64,000 bases of DNA from Gracilariopsis chorda (lineage: Eukaryota; Rhodophyta; Florideophyceae; Gracilariales; Gracilariaceae), in NCBI GenBank assembly GCA_003194525.1, contig NBIV01000136.1:141259-205258 (forward strand), given 5' to 3'. The position numbers and the translations under genes were made by a program. Positions 20,550 through 31,959 of this stretch are shown piece by piece. Position 1 is the first letter of the stretch. Each line of letters begins with the position of its first letter. The notes beneath the pieces were generated by a model. The model worked only from the letters and a program-made list of their open reading frames with translations, searched no databases and was not told where the DNA came from.

Positions 20550-23500
20550 TTACGTCTTGGGGTGAATGCAAAACTGGATGGATTGAGGCAGCACTGGTTT
20601 TTTGGTGGCCACAGGCATGAGATGAATGGTCTGTGCAATCCCAGGAGCACGTTTTGGGTCATACAAAAGCAGCACATGATCATGCCTTTGAACGGAACAA
20701 TGCTACGTATAACTGATCGGCGCAGAAAACGTTGGGTTGTGCATTCACTTCCAAGCCTTCCAAAGACGTTCCCTTTTTTTTGTGGACGGTTGCTGCAAAC
20801 TACAAGTGAATGGGGAACTGCCTTCCAAACATGCGAATGTCTGCGAAAGACAAATCGAAGTCGATAAGATGGAGAAGCTGCCGTTCTGGTACCTGTCCGT
20901 TCTCTTTGAATAAAGCCACGCCCATCGTAATCTGATAGACGCGCATGACCACGAACAGCTTTCCAATGACCAAACCGAGATCTAGCACGTTCCGAATGAC
21001 CATAATTGGCACACCAATATTCATGTCCAAGTTATGAGGCGGTACTCCAGTAGGCGCATACTGATATGAAAACTCAGGAATGATATAACTGATCATGTCA
21101 GACTCTGGGTTCTGTCCACTATCAGATTGTACAGTCGTGGCTGAAGGAAAATTGAAGCGCTCACCACGAAACAGATCCAGCGCTATCGCATTATGTTCAT
21201 CGACCAACTGATTTTTGGACGCAATGAGCATTTTGATGAGATCAAAATCGTACTTTTATTGTGTTGTGAGACACCTCAACAGGAATTTGGAAGCTGTTTG
21301 CATGCAACTGGTAGATCTGAGTGGTATTGAAGCGTTGTTGGATATTGTGTTGCGTGCAATGTAACATAAGAGCGACGCATATACCGCATTATCTGCTTGG
21401 TGTACTTGCTTGGTAAATTACCGAACTTGAACCGAGCACAATATCCACAGATCACTCTTCCATAGTAACAAGTCGGGAAAGTTTATGTACTCTCGTTTCA
21501 CATGTCCACTCAGCCCACCCTCCATGTATACCGGCGGCACAACTGGAAGCAGATGGGAGCAGTCGCTGCATTGTATGATTTTCAAGCCCCTAGACGGAGG
21601 CAGGGTTTCTATTTCACCGCAGCAAAGACTTTGAAGCAACGCATTCATAAGTTCAAACACAGTTCATGAGAGCAAGGGTTCCTCATCCAAGAAGAGAAGT
21701 TGTATTTCGCGTAGCACTTCTGCACGTTGAGCTCGAGTACTGTGTCTGGACAAAGTGGCTGTAGTGCTGCTTGTACTGTTCTTTTCCGCTACACCAAGTC
21801 CAAGGAGGCTATGGAATGTGCAGCCACCTTTGAACAAAGATGCATCAATGCCTTTTGTGGCAGTCTTTTCGGCGAGCATGCCTTCCGACTGAGCGATATT
21901 GCGAAGGAGGTTGAGCACTTATGTAGTTCTGGTTCCTGCGGATCCTTGCACAAAAATAACCTTCCTAGGAGTTTCCTTTCACTCCTGCAGCACTTATCGT
22001 TGTTATAATCCAGCAATGGCGGTGTCAATGACTTGTCTTTGGCGAGTATTTGAGGTAGCGTACCTTGACTAAAACGTTAAGGCATTTCACAGCACGCGCA
22101 CGTTTCGAGTTGTTGTAGCTCGATTAGTCTCCGTCAATGCTGCATCCTCCTGCTCACTGTGTTGGGAGAAGAAGCTGTGATCGCGTAGCAGTCTTCCACG
22201 GTCCCGGTCTGAGATCTCCACCACAAACCGTTCTATCTCTTGCTTCTGTTGCCGCTCATCGCCTGTATCTACTTCGATACATAGCGCCTCCCAATTGTCG
22301 ACGGCCATATTCTCTGGGTCTGCGCCTTTTTGGTATAGTGTAACAACCAAGCATCGTAGCTTGGAGGGCGTGCTATAGATCTGCATTGCTTTTTGAAACG
22401 CGATATCAAACTTGGATCCCTTCGCAAACAGTCCGCTTGCAATCGCAGTTTCACGATACGTTTCATACTTCTATCTGTTTAAATGTCTTGCCTCTTTACA
22501 TTTTTATAAGAGCTGAAGCCGTCATTCATGAACAGTACGCGAAGAGCAAAGAGTTCGACTTCGGACGCTGGCACACTTCTGATCCTTGCGACGCACTGAT
22601 CGTCTTTCATTAACTCTAAAACGTATATCGGCGTATCACAGACGTCTGTGGGCACTTGAGTGCTCTCTCCCTCGTGTTTATTAAGCAAAATTGCAAGAAG
22701 AGTGCGATACAAACGCAACTTCTCAAAATAAGAAAGGTAGTCGAGTTTTGCATATGCTTCGGGCCTCGCAAATTATCTTTCCAGCGTAGAGGGCTGCGAC
22801 GCATAAAGGATCTGTTTTGGACTTCTCAGCAGAAATGTTCTCTCCCATGTCAAGTGGATTGCCAATCGCTCTGCTTTAAGTACGATGAGAAGATGGCGAA
22901 ACTCAAAAATTCTCCAAGCTGCGGTGACGGCGCCCACCATACGTGCTCGAATATATGCACGAATTTCGTTCTGAACCTGCGGCTCTTGTTGCTGCTCGTT
23001 CTGCATGCCTGTCTCATTAGCGCCACTCACATTTAGCATCACATCCTGAGCTTTGGGCTGCCTAAACGCGTGTTTCATCAAATAAGCCACTGCGCCCCCC
23101 CTATGCATGCGTTCTACGTTGTTATGGGATGGGTAGTTCTTGGTAAGAGCTGGATTGTACGGCAAAATCGTGAGGTCTTCTTGCCTTTCGCTGTAGTTAA
23201 TCACGCAATTTGTGCCATCTTAAATGTACGTCTCGTCATAATCATGTTGCTGTCCTATTCAAACTTGCACAGCCCAGCGCGATTGCAGGAATGAAGGGAG
23301 TGGAATGGCATTGTGAATGGAACGAATGAGATCACGCAGCACGTAGTCTTCTTCTGGAAGGGCAACTTTGTCACAAATTTGCTCGTTGTTCACACCCACT
23401 ACTTCAAGCGCGTCTCCTTATAGCTACGCGAAAATGTGGTAATAAGACAGAATGCGTTCTTGAAACTCACGCATTGATGCAAGCTCCAAGCACTTCATGT

Positions 23501-25915
23501 CAAGGATTTGCTCCGATTTCTTCTCCAATCCCTTCATGAAGTTATTAAAGTACTGGTTTTACACCCTCGCAATCAGGTCCAGTGCGTCAAACCGTGGAAG
23601 GCGGGTACCCTGTACTGCAAAAGCGTTACGACTGCTGGTGTCCACCCCAAGGCGGTGGATGTCTTGTCTCTAGATTTACATTGTGATTGTAATGAAGAGA
23701 GAAGGCGGTTCTCTCTGTGCCAAGATAGTCTGTAATTCCGTGTGTTTGTTCTTATAGTACGCTTTTGAGTTGATCTGGTCATCTGGCAGAAAGAATTGCC
23801 GCATTCTTGGGGACTGGAATGATGATACTTGACGAGTATATTTTTGTGCTTGCTGGATCTCTAGCTCTTGTACAATGCGTGCCTGTTGTTCTCTCTCCAG
23901 GAAATGAAAACTCATGTCCTCAAGGTATGTGTGTGCGCGAAGCATCCACATCTGCATCAGCGGTCCACTGTTCAGGACTATTCTGTCTGGGTACACACAT
24001 CGCTTTGCATTTTTAGCTCAAGTGAGCTTTCAAAGCTTCCATTTGTTGACACTGAGACCTGAGCTTTTCTGTGTGACGTTCCTTGCTTTTAGAATCAGGC
24101 CAATTTCAAACGGTTTGTGCTGGTTGCCGTACGGGTAGACAATACGGAAAGTGCCTTTCTCTACAAGTTTGGATGCCGGTGTTAGAAATCAGTACCGCAC
24201 TTGTGCATTGGTTGCAGCATTCCCAGTCGGTCCAATTCCAGCACCAATAGCACCAGACGTTACTACGGCAAGCTCTTCTGTTCTGGTTCCTTCTACCAAG
24301 CGCGGTACTTGAGAGTGCCCTCTGTATACGCCAGTCGGATCCAAGACGAGCGTTCTCACCATGGTATGCCCTCCGCCAGGAGCATCTTCAAGGAAAGTAA
24401 CTTCTCTTGCATGAAGAGCATCAACTGTGGCACTTCGGGGCCTTCGTATCCACGTACAACAATTCCTTGTTCCTCTCCCTGCGTGGTTATATCCAAAACG
24501 GTCTCCGCATTCTGATGTTGTTTTTGCGTGCTAAGCATGGATCGGTAACGCTCGCGAAACACTTTGGGCTTGGACTTGATCACATCCTATAGCTTGGAAA
24601 CGATTTCTCGTAAGTTGAGGTCCTGAATGGATCTACGAAGACTCGCATGCACGTGGTGAGATGGTTCCAAGGAAGGCGGTGCGGTAGGCCACAGAAACCT
24701 GTAGCGCGTGATGTTCTGATTCTACATGGAGAGAGTGAGTCTTGTATCACGTCCAATTCTTAGAAAGGACGCACATCCTTAAATAACGTAAGACATGTCC
24801 ATGAACGCATGTGTCATCACGAAGAGTGCTTTCAAATGGGGAGAATGAGAGCGAAACACTCTTAGGCTATACACACTGCGAATAAACTCCTTTCCATGCC
24901 TTTTGCGGAAGGTGATACCCCATTCCAACATTTTTGTCACTCTACAGCACACTCCGGGTATCTTCTTCCCAAGCAAAACACAACTGCAATACTCGCAGCT
25001 ATCACTTCTCAATGTCCGGTCCGGGAGCTGGCAGGAAGAGAGCGTTTGTGAGAACTCGCCGCATCTTCTGCATCGCCCTTGACCCAAACTGGAAAGCGTC
25101 TCAGACTCTGTAACGTTTGCACGGATTGCTGGTTCATTCCAAGCTTCAGCTGGAACAGGATAGTATGCATAGTACACGCGATGCAGTCCTCGATACGGAA
25201 TTCCAGAGCAACGCATGATCGTTCTATCAAACTGCTGCTGCCCAGGCTGCGGCTGCTGCTGTCGCAGGTGTAAGATAGCAGGAGTGAACTTATCGTCTTC
25301 AACTTACATGGGAATTGGCATCTGGTCTTCTTTTTGTTCAGCTTGTGGCAAATCATGCTGCTGTGGCGGCTGTGAGGGAGCAGGAGGGATCTCATCCTCT
25401 TCTACTTCTATTGGAAGGGGGATCTGTTCTTCTTCTTCCACTTGCGGCAGAGCACGGCCATCTGCCTCCATGGTGTGTGTTGCCCTCATCATTGACAACA
25501 CGCACACGCATTGGTGGGGGAGATGGAGGTACAGGAGAGGAGGTTGGTCATGATGTGGGCCTGGAAGCACTTGCCCCAGCGACGGACGTAGGTGCAGGAG
25601 TAATTCCGTCTTCTTTCACAGCTAGAACAATGGATCCTGCACGTGCGCTTCGCTCTCATTTACCAGCATCTCATTTGGAGCATAAGGAACACTGGAAATC
25701 GTCGAGGGTGTGCAGATCTTGGGTTTGCGCCGTCTGATTTAACACTGGCTACCTCCTGTACTGGCTCTGGCACCTCCAGAATTTGCTCTCGCTCCCCCTG
25801 AATTGGGTCTGGAACCACCAGAACTCGGCGTGGACCCTCCAAGATTCGGACTGGCACCTCAAGAATATGGTCTGGCCCCACCAGAGTTCGGAGGTGGACC
25901 TCCTAGTGCCACATT
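20550..25915 (-). pseudogene. Helitron-3 RepHel protein remnants
   Basis: Same order as Helitron-1. The N-terminal (A-N-S-G-G) repeats are at 25750-25900, acidic Pro/Gln repeats at 25290-25460, and the Cys-rich finger within 24779-25216 (CEYCSCVLLGKK...CC). Rep strands with SLFITITM lie near 23690. The HUH site reads SYYHIF (near 23440), with the first His changed to Tyr. The Tyr motif AYLMKHAFR (near 23070) has its second Tyr changed to His. The Walker A loop near 21940 is GSAGTRTT followed by a stop, so the catalytic Lys is gone. The domain 2 block NQLVDEHN...YAPTGVPPHNLDMN is at 20800-21231. Breaks are numerous; no part can be an active enzyme. Confidence 0.8.
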
Positions 25916-25919
25916 ATTT

Positions 25920-26415
25920 TACAAAAAAGAACAATCAATTTTTTATACACCTAACATTTCTGCCAGAGTTCCAGAATAGTTTCCAATTTAAGAAACATTG
26001 TAAGGTAAAAAATCTGATTGCAGTTTGTTCACTGCACCCATCGCGCCTGGTTGCATAAGCAGTTAAAGAACTTGCTGCAGGAGTTATATTTACACTCTGC
26101 AGTCGTACGCAAAACAGGGACTCTCGACACACCCTTGTTGGAGTTTGACGGGCAGAGTATGCCCAGCCGGTTCTCAAGCCGATTGATGTTAAACCCACTT
26201 GAGCTTAAAAGGATTGATCTGCATCTACTCACACGCCGAATTTTGCCTCCGGCCCCAAGGGGTACGACACGGTGGCTGCCCTGCACCCTAGACATCAATC
26301 TGATATTAGGTCCGGGAAACCCTCAGATTCCAGGTCAAACGACCAGCATACCAAAGAGCACCACCTGACCTTTCCCACACACAAGGTACTCAGTGGGTTA
26401 CTCTTGTGGCGACGA
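25920..26415 (-). other. Conserved noncoding leader of Helitron-3
   Basis: Aligns with 10806-11340 of Helitron-1 throughout, ending in the same 'GGGTTACTCTTGTGGCGAC' block. It is the inferred promoter and 5' end region of the transposon. Confidence 0.6.
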
Positions 26416-26439
26416 GCACATGACTTCGGCCTTGCCTAG

Positions 26440-27879
26440 TATAGTGCATTCATTTTGCTGGGAATGTTACTACGTTTAGCTACCACCGGCACGTGCTCTC
26501 AAGTTCTGTAAGTAACGTCGTTCCATTTTTTGACTGGCCTTGCAGCCGTTTGGTTCCTTGTTGCTTTCTTCTTTTTGCCTCCCGTGAGCGGATCTGGTCT
26601 TGTCTGTGTCACTGGTTTGTATTGTCGTTCGTGGCCATTTTTAAGTAGGCAAAGGATTTACGATCTGTTTATTTTGCTTTCTATCAGTTTTTGCCCAAAA
26701 TCGAGGTGTTTACCTTACCTGGTTGTTTACGATATCAGCAGGAGGTGGTACTTTGATTTCATCTATTTTAAAAGATGAGTTGGTGGTCGTTGGGTTTCTG
26801 TATAGACAGAAGTCTATTAAAGAGCTGGCTGCTTTTGTCATCTTTTGTAATACTACTATCTTATTGTCTTTGGTGGCTTGAAGGGCCCTGGTTGGTCATT
26901 CTTGCTTCCCAGTGCTTTACAATGGGTTTAGGAGCAAGTCATATTTTATTTAATTGTGGATTATTGTTGCCGTGCTGTTCTATGCCCACAATAGTGTCTT
27001 CAAGAAACATTAAGATTTATTCAAATACGGCAAGTTTGGACAGTAAATGTTTTTGAGCTACAGTCAGATAAACATCCAAGAGAATTAGAAAACAAATTAA
27101 ATTAGGTCATAGTTTTGCATCATTACCAAAACTGTGAACATTCATTGATGAGCATTGAACCATCGTGATACTGATACACAAAATGAGCCCAGTTTTTTCC
27201 ACAAATAATCACCAGTTGCGCGTTTTAGATTACACATCAAAGCACACTCTCGCATCAGCTCTGTAAATCCACCTCCAATGAGAAAGACGCTTTTCGTACG
27301 GGTTCTTCTTTGCGTATCCTAAGTGCTGCATTTCTTTTGTCTCGTTACCCGATTTAATGTTCTATCATTGATGATGATCAAACTTCCTCCTGGACTCGAG
27401 GCGTGGGTGGCAAACATCATCAACTGTCATTGCTCCGAATCCGCACGAAACTTTCTCAACAACAACACTGACTGAGCGGCTCCTAAAAACCAAACTGCTT
27501 GTTTGGTGCGAGTACCAAAATTGACAGATTCGTCTCAGCAGTCTCAACGAACTGGTCACTGAAATTCACCACTAAAATTGGAAGAAAATGATTTCGTGGG
27601 TATTTTCGATGTGCTTCGTACTTTGCGTTCAGCAGTTCCGACCATGGCAAATCTACACTATTTATCGCATTCTGATCGCACTCAAAAATACTGAATTTGG
27701 TGAATTTGCATACACGCCCTTCGCAAAAAGGAACTTTTGGAGTTTTCCACTATCTACAAAACATGGCCAAAACTAAAGAGAATCATACAGACTGCTCTGT
27801 AGTGTCTTTTATATGGAATGAGCTTCCCGAAAGAAATAAACGCCATGTTTCCCTGCCATTTGCTAATTCAAATCAATAA
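26440..27879. other. Intergenic stretch between Helitron-3 and copia-1
   Basis: No clear gene. The short plus-strand frames at 26530-27056 translate to hydrophobic, Phe/Leu-rich peptides typical of AT-rich noncoding DNA. The minus strand at about 27180-27420 may hold a relic (separate entry). Confidence 0.45.
27180..27420 (-). pseudogene. Possible unidentified coding relic
   Basis: The minus strand reads MMFATHASSPGGSLIIINDR, then after one in-frame stop continues with SVFLIGGGFTELMREC and LKRATGDYLWKKLG. The amphipathic pattern and the GGGFTEL turn look more protein-like than the surroundings. I do not recognise the family. It may be a decayed host gene fragment or chance. Confidence 0.2.
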
Positions 27880-28201
27880 TGACAATTTCTCCGATGGTGG
27901 GCCCTTCTGCGCTGGCACGACGGTAAGCGTGCTCCTAAAGGTGTAGACTGAAACGGTAAATAGAACCTGTAGTTAGGATAGACTTCGAAGACCAGAGCTG
28001 TCAACAGCCTCTGTGCGCAGCTGGAATACGGGCAACCGTATGGTCCTTTACTGCTTATCTTCTACTCGTCTATCTTTTTCATCTAGGGTAGAGACCAGTG
28101 TGGTGTAGTAGCTAGCCTGAATAAATTCTCTAACTACCAGACCGGTCGGTCAGATTCCACCCGTGTGGGAGCTCACGTGAAAGTAGGCTTACAGCCACAC
28201 A
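27880..28201 (-). repeat. copia-1 3' LTR
   Basis: 322 bases, TG...CA on both strands (plus-strand ends TGACAATTTC and AGCCACACA). The internal side carries a purine-rich stretch on the minus strand (GAAAGTGGAGGGAGTTTG, 28205-28225), a good polypurine tract. Confidence 0.9.
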
Positions 28202-28550
28202 ATTCAAACTCCCTCCACTTTCATGGGAGCTCCAAAAGGTGTTCGATGAGAAAGTAAAGTGCTATAGACCGATGCGGTGCTATGGTCCGTTGACCATCAA
28301 TAGTAGTCACTACGGGGAATGGAACCCAAGACCTCCGGACTGCACCCGACACGTGTATTGTGGCATATAAATACCATGCGGTAACCCCCCAGTGGGCAGT
28401 GAGAACTGACCTTCGTCGACAGACGTGGTGGGCGCGGACGTGCTTTGCTATGGTGCCCTTACACGGGTACTGCAGAATTGAGGGGTCTGGCGAAAGCTAG
28501 ATAAGAGGGGCTTTTCGGATTTTGTGCCGTACGCCTCCGTTCTTGGTGAT
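28202..28550 (-). other. copia-1 3' untranslated region
   Basis: Noncoding stretch between the RT/RNase H stop and the 3' LTR. It contains the polypurine tract. On the minus strand it also has an 11-base match to the polymerase III B box (GGTTCCATTCC, 28319-28329), preceded by a tRNA-like 'GTGCAGTCCGGAGGTCTT'. I cannot fold a complete tRNA here. Confidence 0.5.
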
Positions 28551-30296
28551 TCATTTTTCACTCCCGTGCGGTGGTGCTTCCCGTTTTTGCCAGTTGTAGT
28601 AACCAAATGGTCCTGCCGTTTGGTTACTCCAAGCGGATGATATATTGCGCGGGCCTAAAATGCCACTTTCCTTGAAGGAGAACCGACGAAGCGGTGTGCA
28701 GTCAGTACTTTTGGTCAAGTGGTCCGCAAGGTTTTGACCGCTGCGAATAAAACCGATGTCGGAGATATGACCCAAGCGGAATCCTTCACGGGCGATAGCA
28801 ATATCTATCATCAACCGTTTCTCAGCTGTGCGTGACCCCTTGTGGATAATGTCGAATAGCGACTTAGAGTCCGTAAGGAGACAAACCGATAGTGGTGGAC
28901 AGTTGAGTAGAACCCCGAGTTCGGTCGAAAGCGTGTATGAGACATCAAAAATGTCAGCAAAGGCTATGAGTTCTGCCGCAAAAGCCAAACGGGTGACCCT
29001 ACGAGCCTTATAGGACTTAAAACCAATGGGTAATACGGTTCCAAAGCGGTCAGAAAGGAACAGAATATAGCCCAATTGGGAGGTCAGATCCGCGTTGGTG
29101 GCGAACGATGCGTCCGATACACCAAGGATGTGTATCGAGCCGATGTCCAATTTGGGGAACCCGAGCGATACATCATGCTGTTTCACCACCTCAGGGATAT
29201 CATGGACTTCTTTCAGTATCCTTTTACGGTCGGTACCAAATCTTTCACTGGTGACTTGTGTAAGCGGCAAGACCTCATAAAGGATGTCGATGCGCTGGGT
29301 AAGCCAGGCCAGTTTTATGCGAACTGAAGCGAATTGCTCAAAGGTGTAATTGGCCGATAACGGTGGGAGCTTTTCAATATACTTCCGCTGCGTGATGCGG
29401 GGCCGTCCCATACACTCTTCCTCAATCTGAAAACTTGTGAAGGTGCAGGGCAATTCTGAGTCTGGTTTTGTTTCAAACCGTTCTCGGGTCCGTCCACAGA
29501 GTTTTCGAAACTCATCTGTCCCAGTGCGGAGTAGGTCATCGACATATGAACCTGATATACCTATAAGGATTCCTTTGCGGATTAGATAGTAGAGGGCTGG
29601 GTCAGAGCGTAGTGCTTTCATACCCACGTCCGAACGGTGATGCTTATCCATCGTGGCGAACCAAAGGTCTCCTGACTCGCATAGACCATAAAGGGGTTTA
29701 AGAAGCTGCAAGCACTGATGAGGCTCAAGCTCGAATTCCTCAACGGGTTCTGCGATATAGAGATCGCGTGAGAGTGGTTCCATTGACTGCAAGTATGCTT
29801 GCGTTATGTCATTGGTCCAAACTTCGTATCCCACAAGTATCGAAAGTGCAAGGATAACCCGAACGGTCTGTGGCTGGAGTGTCTGGCTGTAGTGCGCCAG
29901 AAGGTGTTTCATCCGATCTCGGTTGCCCCCGATAACATATCGGGCTTTGAACCTTTCTTGACCGTCTTCAGTAGACTTGATGGCTAAAACAAATCGGCCT
30001 GGCAAGACATTACCGTCTGGTGGAATGTATTCCTTCAGGATAACTTTGAAGGTACCGCGATGTAAAAGTCCATGCAATTCGGCCTTTTTTGCGTCTGTCA
30101 TCCGGGGATCTTCTGCGCGCGGATCGCCAGCACTGAGAATCTCAGTCAAGTAGATGTCATTGACTTCCGATCGGTATTTCAAGAACACATTAAGGATTTC
30201 ACACAGGTGAGTGTGCGATACCTCTGAGAGGCAGACATAGGGTTTGACTTGTGCAAAGCTGAACGATCTCAGATCCGAGTCGGGAGATAGACGCAA
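28551..30296 (-). CDS. copia-1 reverse transcriptase/RNase H (581 aa frame)
   Basis: An uninterrupted frame covering the copia RT and RNase H. The RT block has RFVLAIK, WTNDITQAYLQS, LKPLYGLCESGDLW and the catalytic YVDD (29535-29546). RNase H follows with GVSDASFATNADLTSQLGY, AAELIAFADIFD, LLTDSKSLFDII and LADHLTK, the usual copia landmarks. It is the C-terminal part of a pol polyprotein, so the first Met is not a true start; a stop at 30297-30299 separates it from the integrase end. No lesion is seen within this stretch. Confidence 0.88.
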   Translation of the reverse strand: MRLSPDSDLRSFSFAQVKPYVCLSEVSHTHLCEILNVFLKYRSEVNDIYLTEILSAGDPRAEDPRMTDAKKAELHGLLHRGTFKVILKEYIPPDGNVLPGRFVLAIKSTEDGQERFKARYVIGGNRDRMKHLLAHYSQTLQPQTVRVILALSILVGYEVWTNDITQAYLQSMEPLSRDLYIAEPVEEFELEPHQCLQLLKPLYGLCESGDLWFATMDKHHRSDVGMKALRSDPALYYLIRKGILIGISGSYVDDLLRTGTDEFRKLCGRTRERFETKPDSELPCTFTSFQIEEECMGRPRITQRKYIEKLPPLSANYTFEQFASVRIKLAWLTQRIDILYEVLPLTQVTSERFGTDRKRILKEVHDIPEVVKQHDVSLGFPKLDIGSIHILGVSDASFATNADLTSQLGYILFLSDRFGTVLPIGFKSYKARRVTRLAFAAELIAFADIFDVSYTLSTELGVLLNCPPLSVCLLTDSKSLFDIIHKGSRTAEKRLMIDIAIAREGFRLGHISDIGFIRSGQNLADHLTKSTDCTPLRRFSFKESGILGPRNISSAWSNQTAGPFGYYNWQKREAPPHGSEK

Positions 30297-31307
30297 TTAT
30301 ACCAGCTTGGCACTATTATCCACAGTATTCACATCAAAGGGTCCAATCCATTCTCCAATACGGTTTGCAATTAGCTTCTCCCTCCAGACGAGGACTTTAT
30401 CACCAGGGTGGTACGCAATATTGGCCGATGGTGGGACATTATGACGCAGGGCTCGTTGAACGCGGAGCTTTCCCATATGTTGTTCCATCTCCCTCCGTGC
30501 GGTGCTTGCCAATTTGGCTCTCTCGTCCAGAGTGGACTTTGAAATTAAGTCTTCACCGATCATTCGGAGTGAGGGAAATTCCCCAAATACCAGTACGGAG
30601 GGAACTAAACCTTATGGTCCGAGAGTGTTGTTCGTCGTATAAACAGTGAATGCCAGTAGCATGTTGGGGTCCATATTTGGTGAGGCCAACTTCAACTTCC
30701 TAAAGGTCTTCCGAAGAGGGTCATGGTAGCGTTCACCAATACCCATAGAGGAGTGGGACTCAAAACCCGTGCGGACGACATCAATGTTCGAAGCCTTGGA
30801 AAGGGAAATGAAGCTGTTCCCAAAGGCCGAGCCTTGTTCCACCTTTATACGGTTCGGTATACCATATCATATCAGTATCCAGCACTGGACAATACATTTC
30901 CATATGGTCTTAGTGGATACATCTGATAAGAGCCGAGCGGCGGAGAAGTGAGTTTGTGCATCAACCATGTGAGGCACCGGTTTCCCATCGAGGTACATGA
31001 TATCAATGATCACTTCCTCATTGAACCGAATGTTTTCGGTACTAAGGGAGACTTTAAACCGAGTTGGTCCGGCTTGGATCCTTTGACATGGGTCACAAGA
31101 GCGCCTGATCTCTTCGAGTTGTTTCTGCGTCTCCGGGGTGGTGTCTTCTGACGAGCTTTCCTCAGGAGATTGTACAACTTTTCCGAAGACGGATGGAAAA
31201 ACTGTCGATGCAGTTTGGTTAACTGCTGTGTAGTGAACAGTGTTAAGACCGGAACGGAGTATTTGGCATAGAGGTGTCCATCTAACCTTCTCAACGGTAT
31301 ATGCCAA
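30297..31307 (-). pseudogene. copia-1 integrase remnants
   Basis: The zinc-binding part begins upstream with LHRQFFHPSSEKLYNLL and ends with CDPCQRI (near 31090). The core shows EVIIDIMYLDGKPVPHMVDAQTHF (first Asp; 30960-31030) and GIGERYHDPLRKTF, which contains the catalytic Glu (near 30740). The C-terminal part has VLVWREK...GEWIGPFDV (30340-30400). At least three frame changes or stops lie between these pieces. Confidence 0.78.
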
Positions 31308-31783
31308 ACATCCATGGCGTAGGAGTTATCTCCATCATCCACAATGGTCCGTTTGATAAGCCGATTGGTGACGGTGCACGGGCTCAACGAGTGTTGATCG
31401 AGCACATCCATTCCCATTAGGGCAGGAACATCGGCTGATATAACATCGAACAAAACCGGTATGGTGGGTACTCCAGGCGGTGTGTCCAATGGGATCATTA
31501 CTCTTCCTAAGGAGTCGTATACCGAGTCGGCAAATCTGAACTTGCAGTTAGAACGGAGTAGTCGTAACCTTTTCCCAATGCGGTGGTATATCCTACGGGC
31601 TTCTTTAATATCGAGTACGCAGCGCGATGCGCCAATGTCAACGCAAAAGCCAGCGCGGTATCCTTTTTCCGTCCGCTTGGTGAGGAACGTGCTGTAACCA
31701 GGAGTAAAGTCTACGACTTCTTTCCGATGCCGGTTACACTTAAAGAGTTTGCGCCTGGGGACGGTGCTGCGGTGAGTAGACAA
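31308..31783 (-). pseudogene. copia-1 protease region
   Basis: The aspartic protease active site reads FCVDIGASRCVLD (near 31620-31655), where the copia consensus is D-(T/S)-G-A. The middle residue is Ile, a likely Thr-to-Ile change by C to T. The later hydrophobic strand 'IPVLFDVISADVPALMGMDVLD' region (31400-31450) is typical of the protease C-terminal half. The open frame runs on into the integrase zinc-finger region before breaking. Confidence 0.72.
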
Positions 31784-31959
31784 ATTATTCGGATGTATAG
31801 GAGCAAGTGCACCTTCTAGGCATCCTGACGAAAATTCGAACAGCCTTCGAAGCGAACCTGTTTCTTCGGCACGATGCTAACCGTTAGCGGAGAGGAAAGT
31901 GTGGACGACAAATGCGTCTGAAATTCCTTTTCGTACATATGGTTCGTCAAGTTAACTTC

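Larger units (their letters stand above)
20405..26440 (-). mobile_element. Helitron-3, decayed
   Basis: A third Helitron, closely related to Helitron-1 along its length: leader 25920-26415, N-terminal Gly/Ser repeats, acidic repeats, Cys-rich segment, Rep, helicase, and a C-terminus ending in QFCIHPKT at 20550 (QFCISPQP in copy 1). The 3' tail at about 20415-20450 has a GC stem (CGGCT/AGCCG). No solo LTR interrupts it, so it shows the undisturbed element length of about 6.0 kb. Confidence 0.83.

Noticed and set aside
26530-27056. Two plus-strand frames with hydrophobic, membrane-like peptides
   Set aside because: AT/T-rich DNA readily yields Phe/Leu-rich translations; there are no charged flanks, no motif and no upstream promoter evidence.
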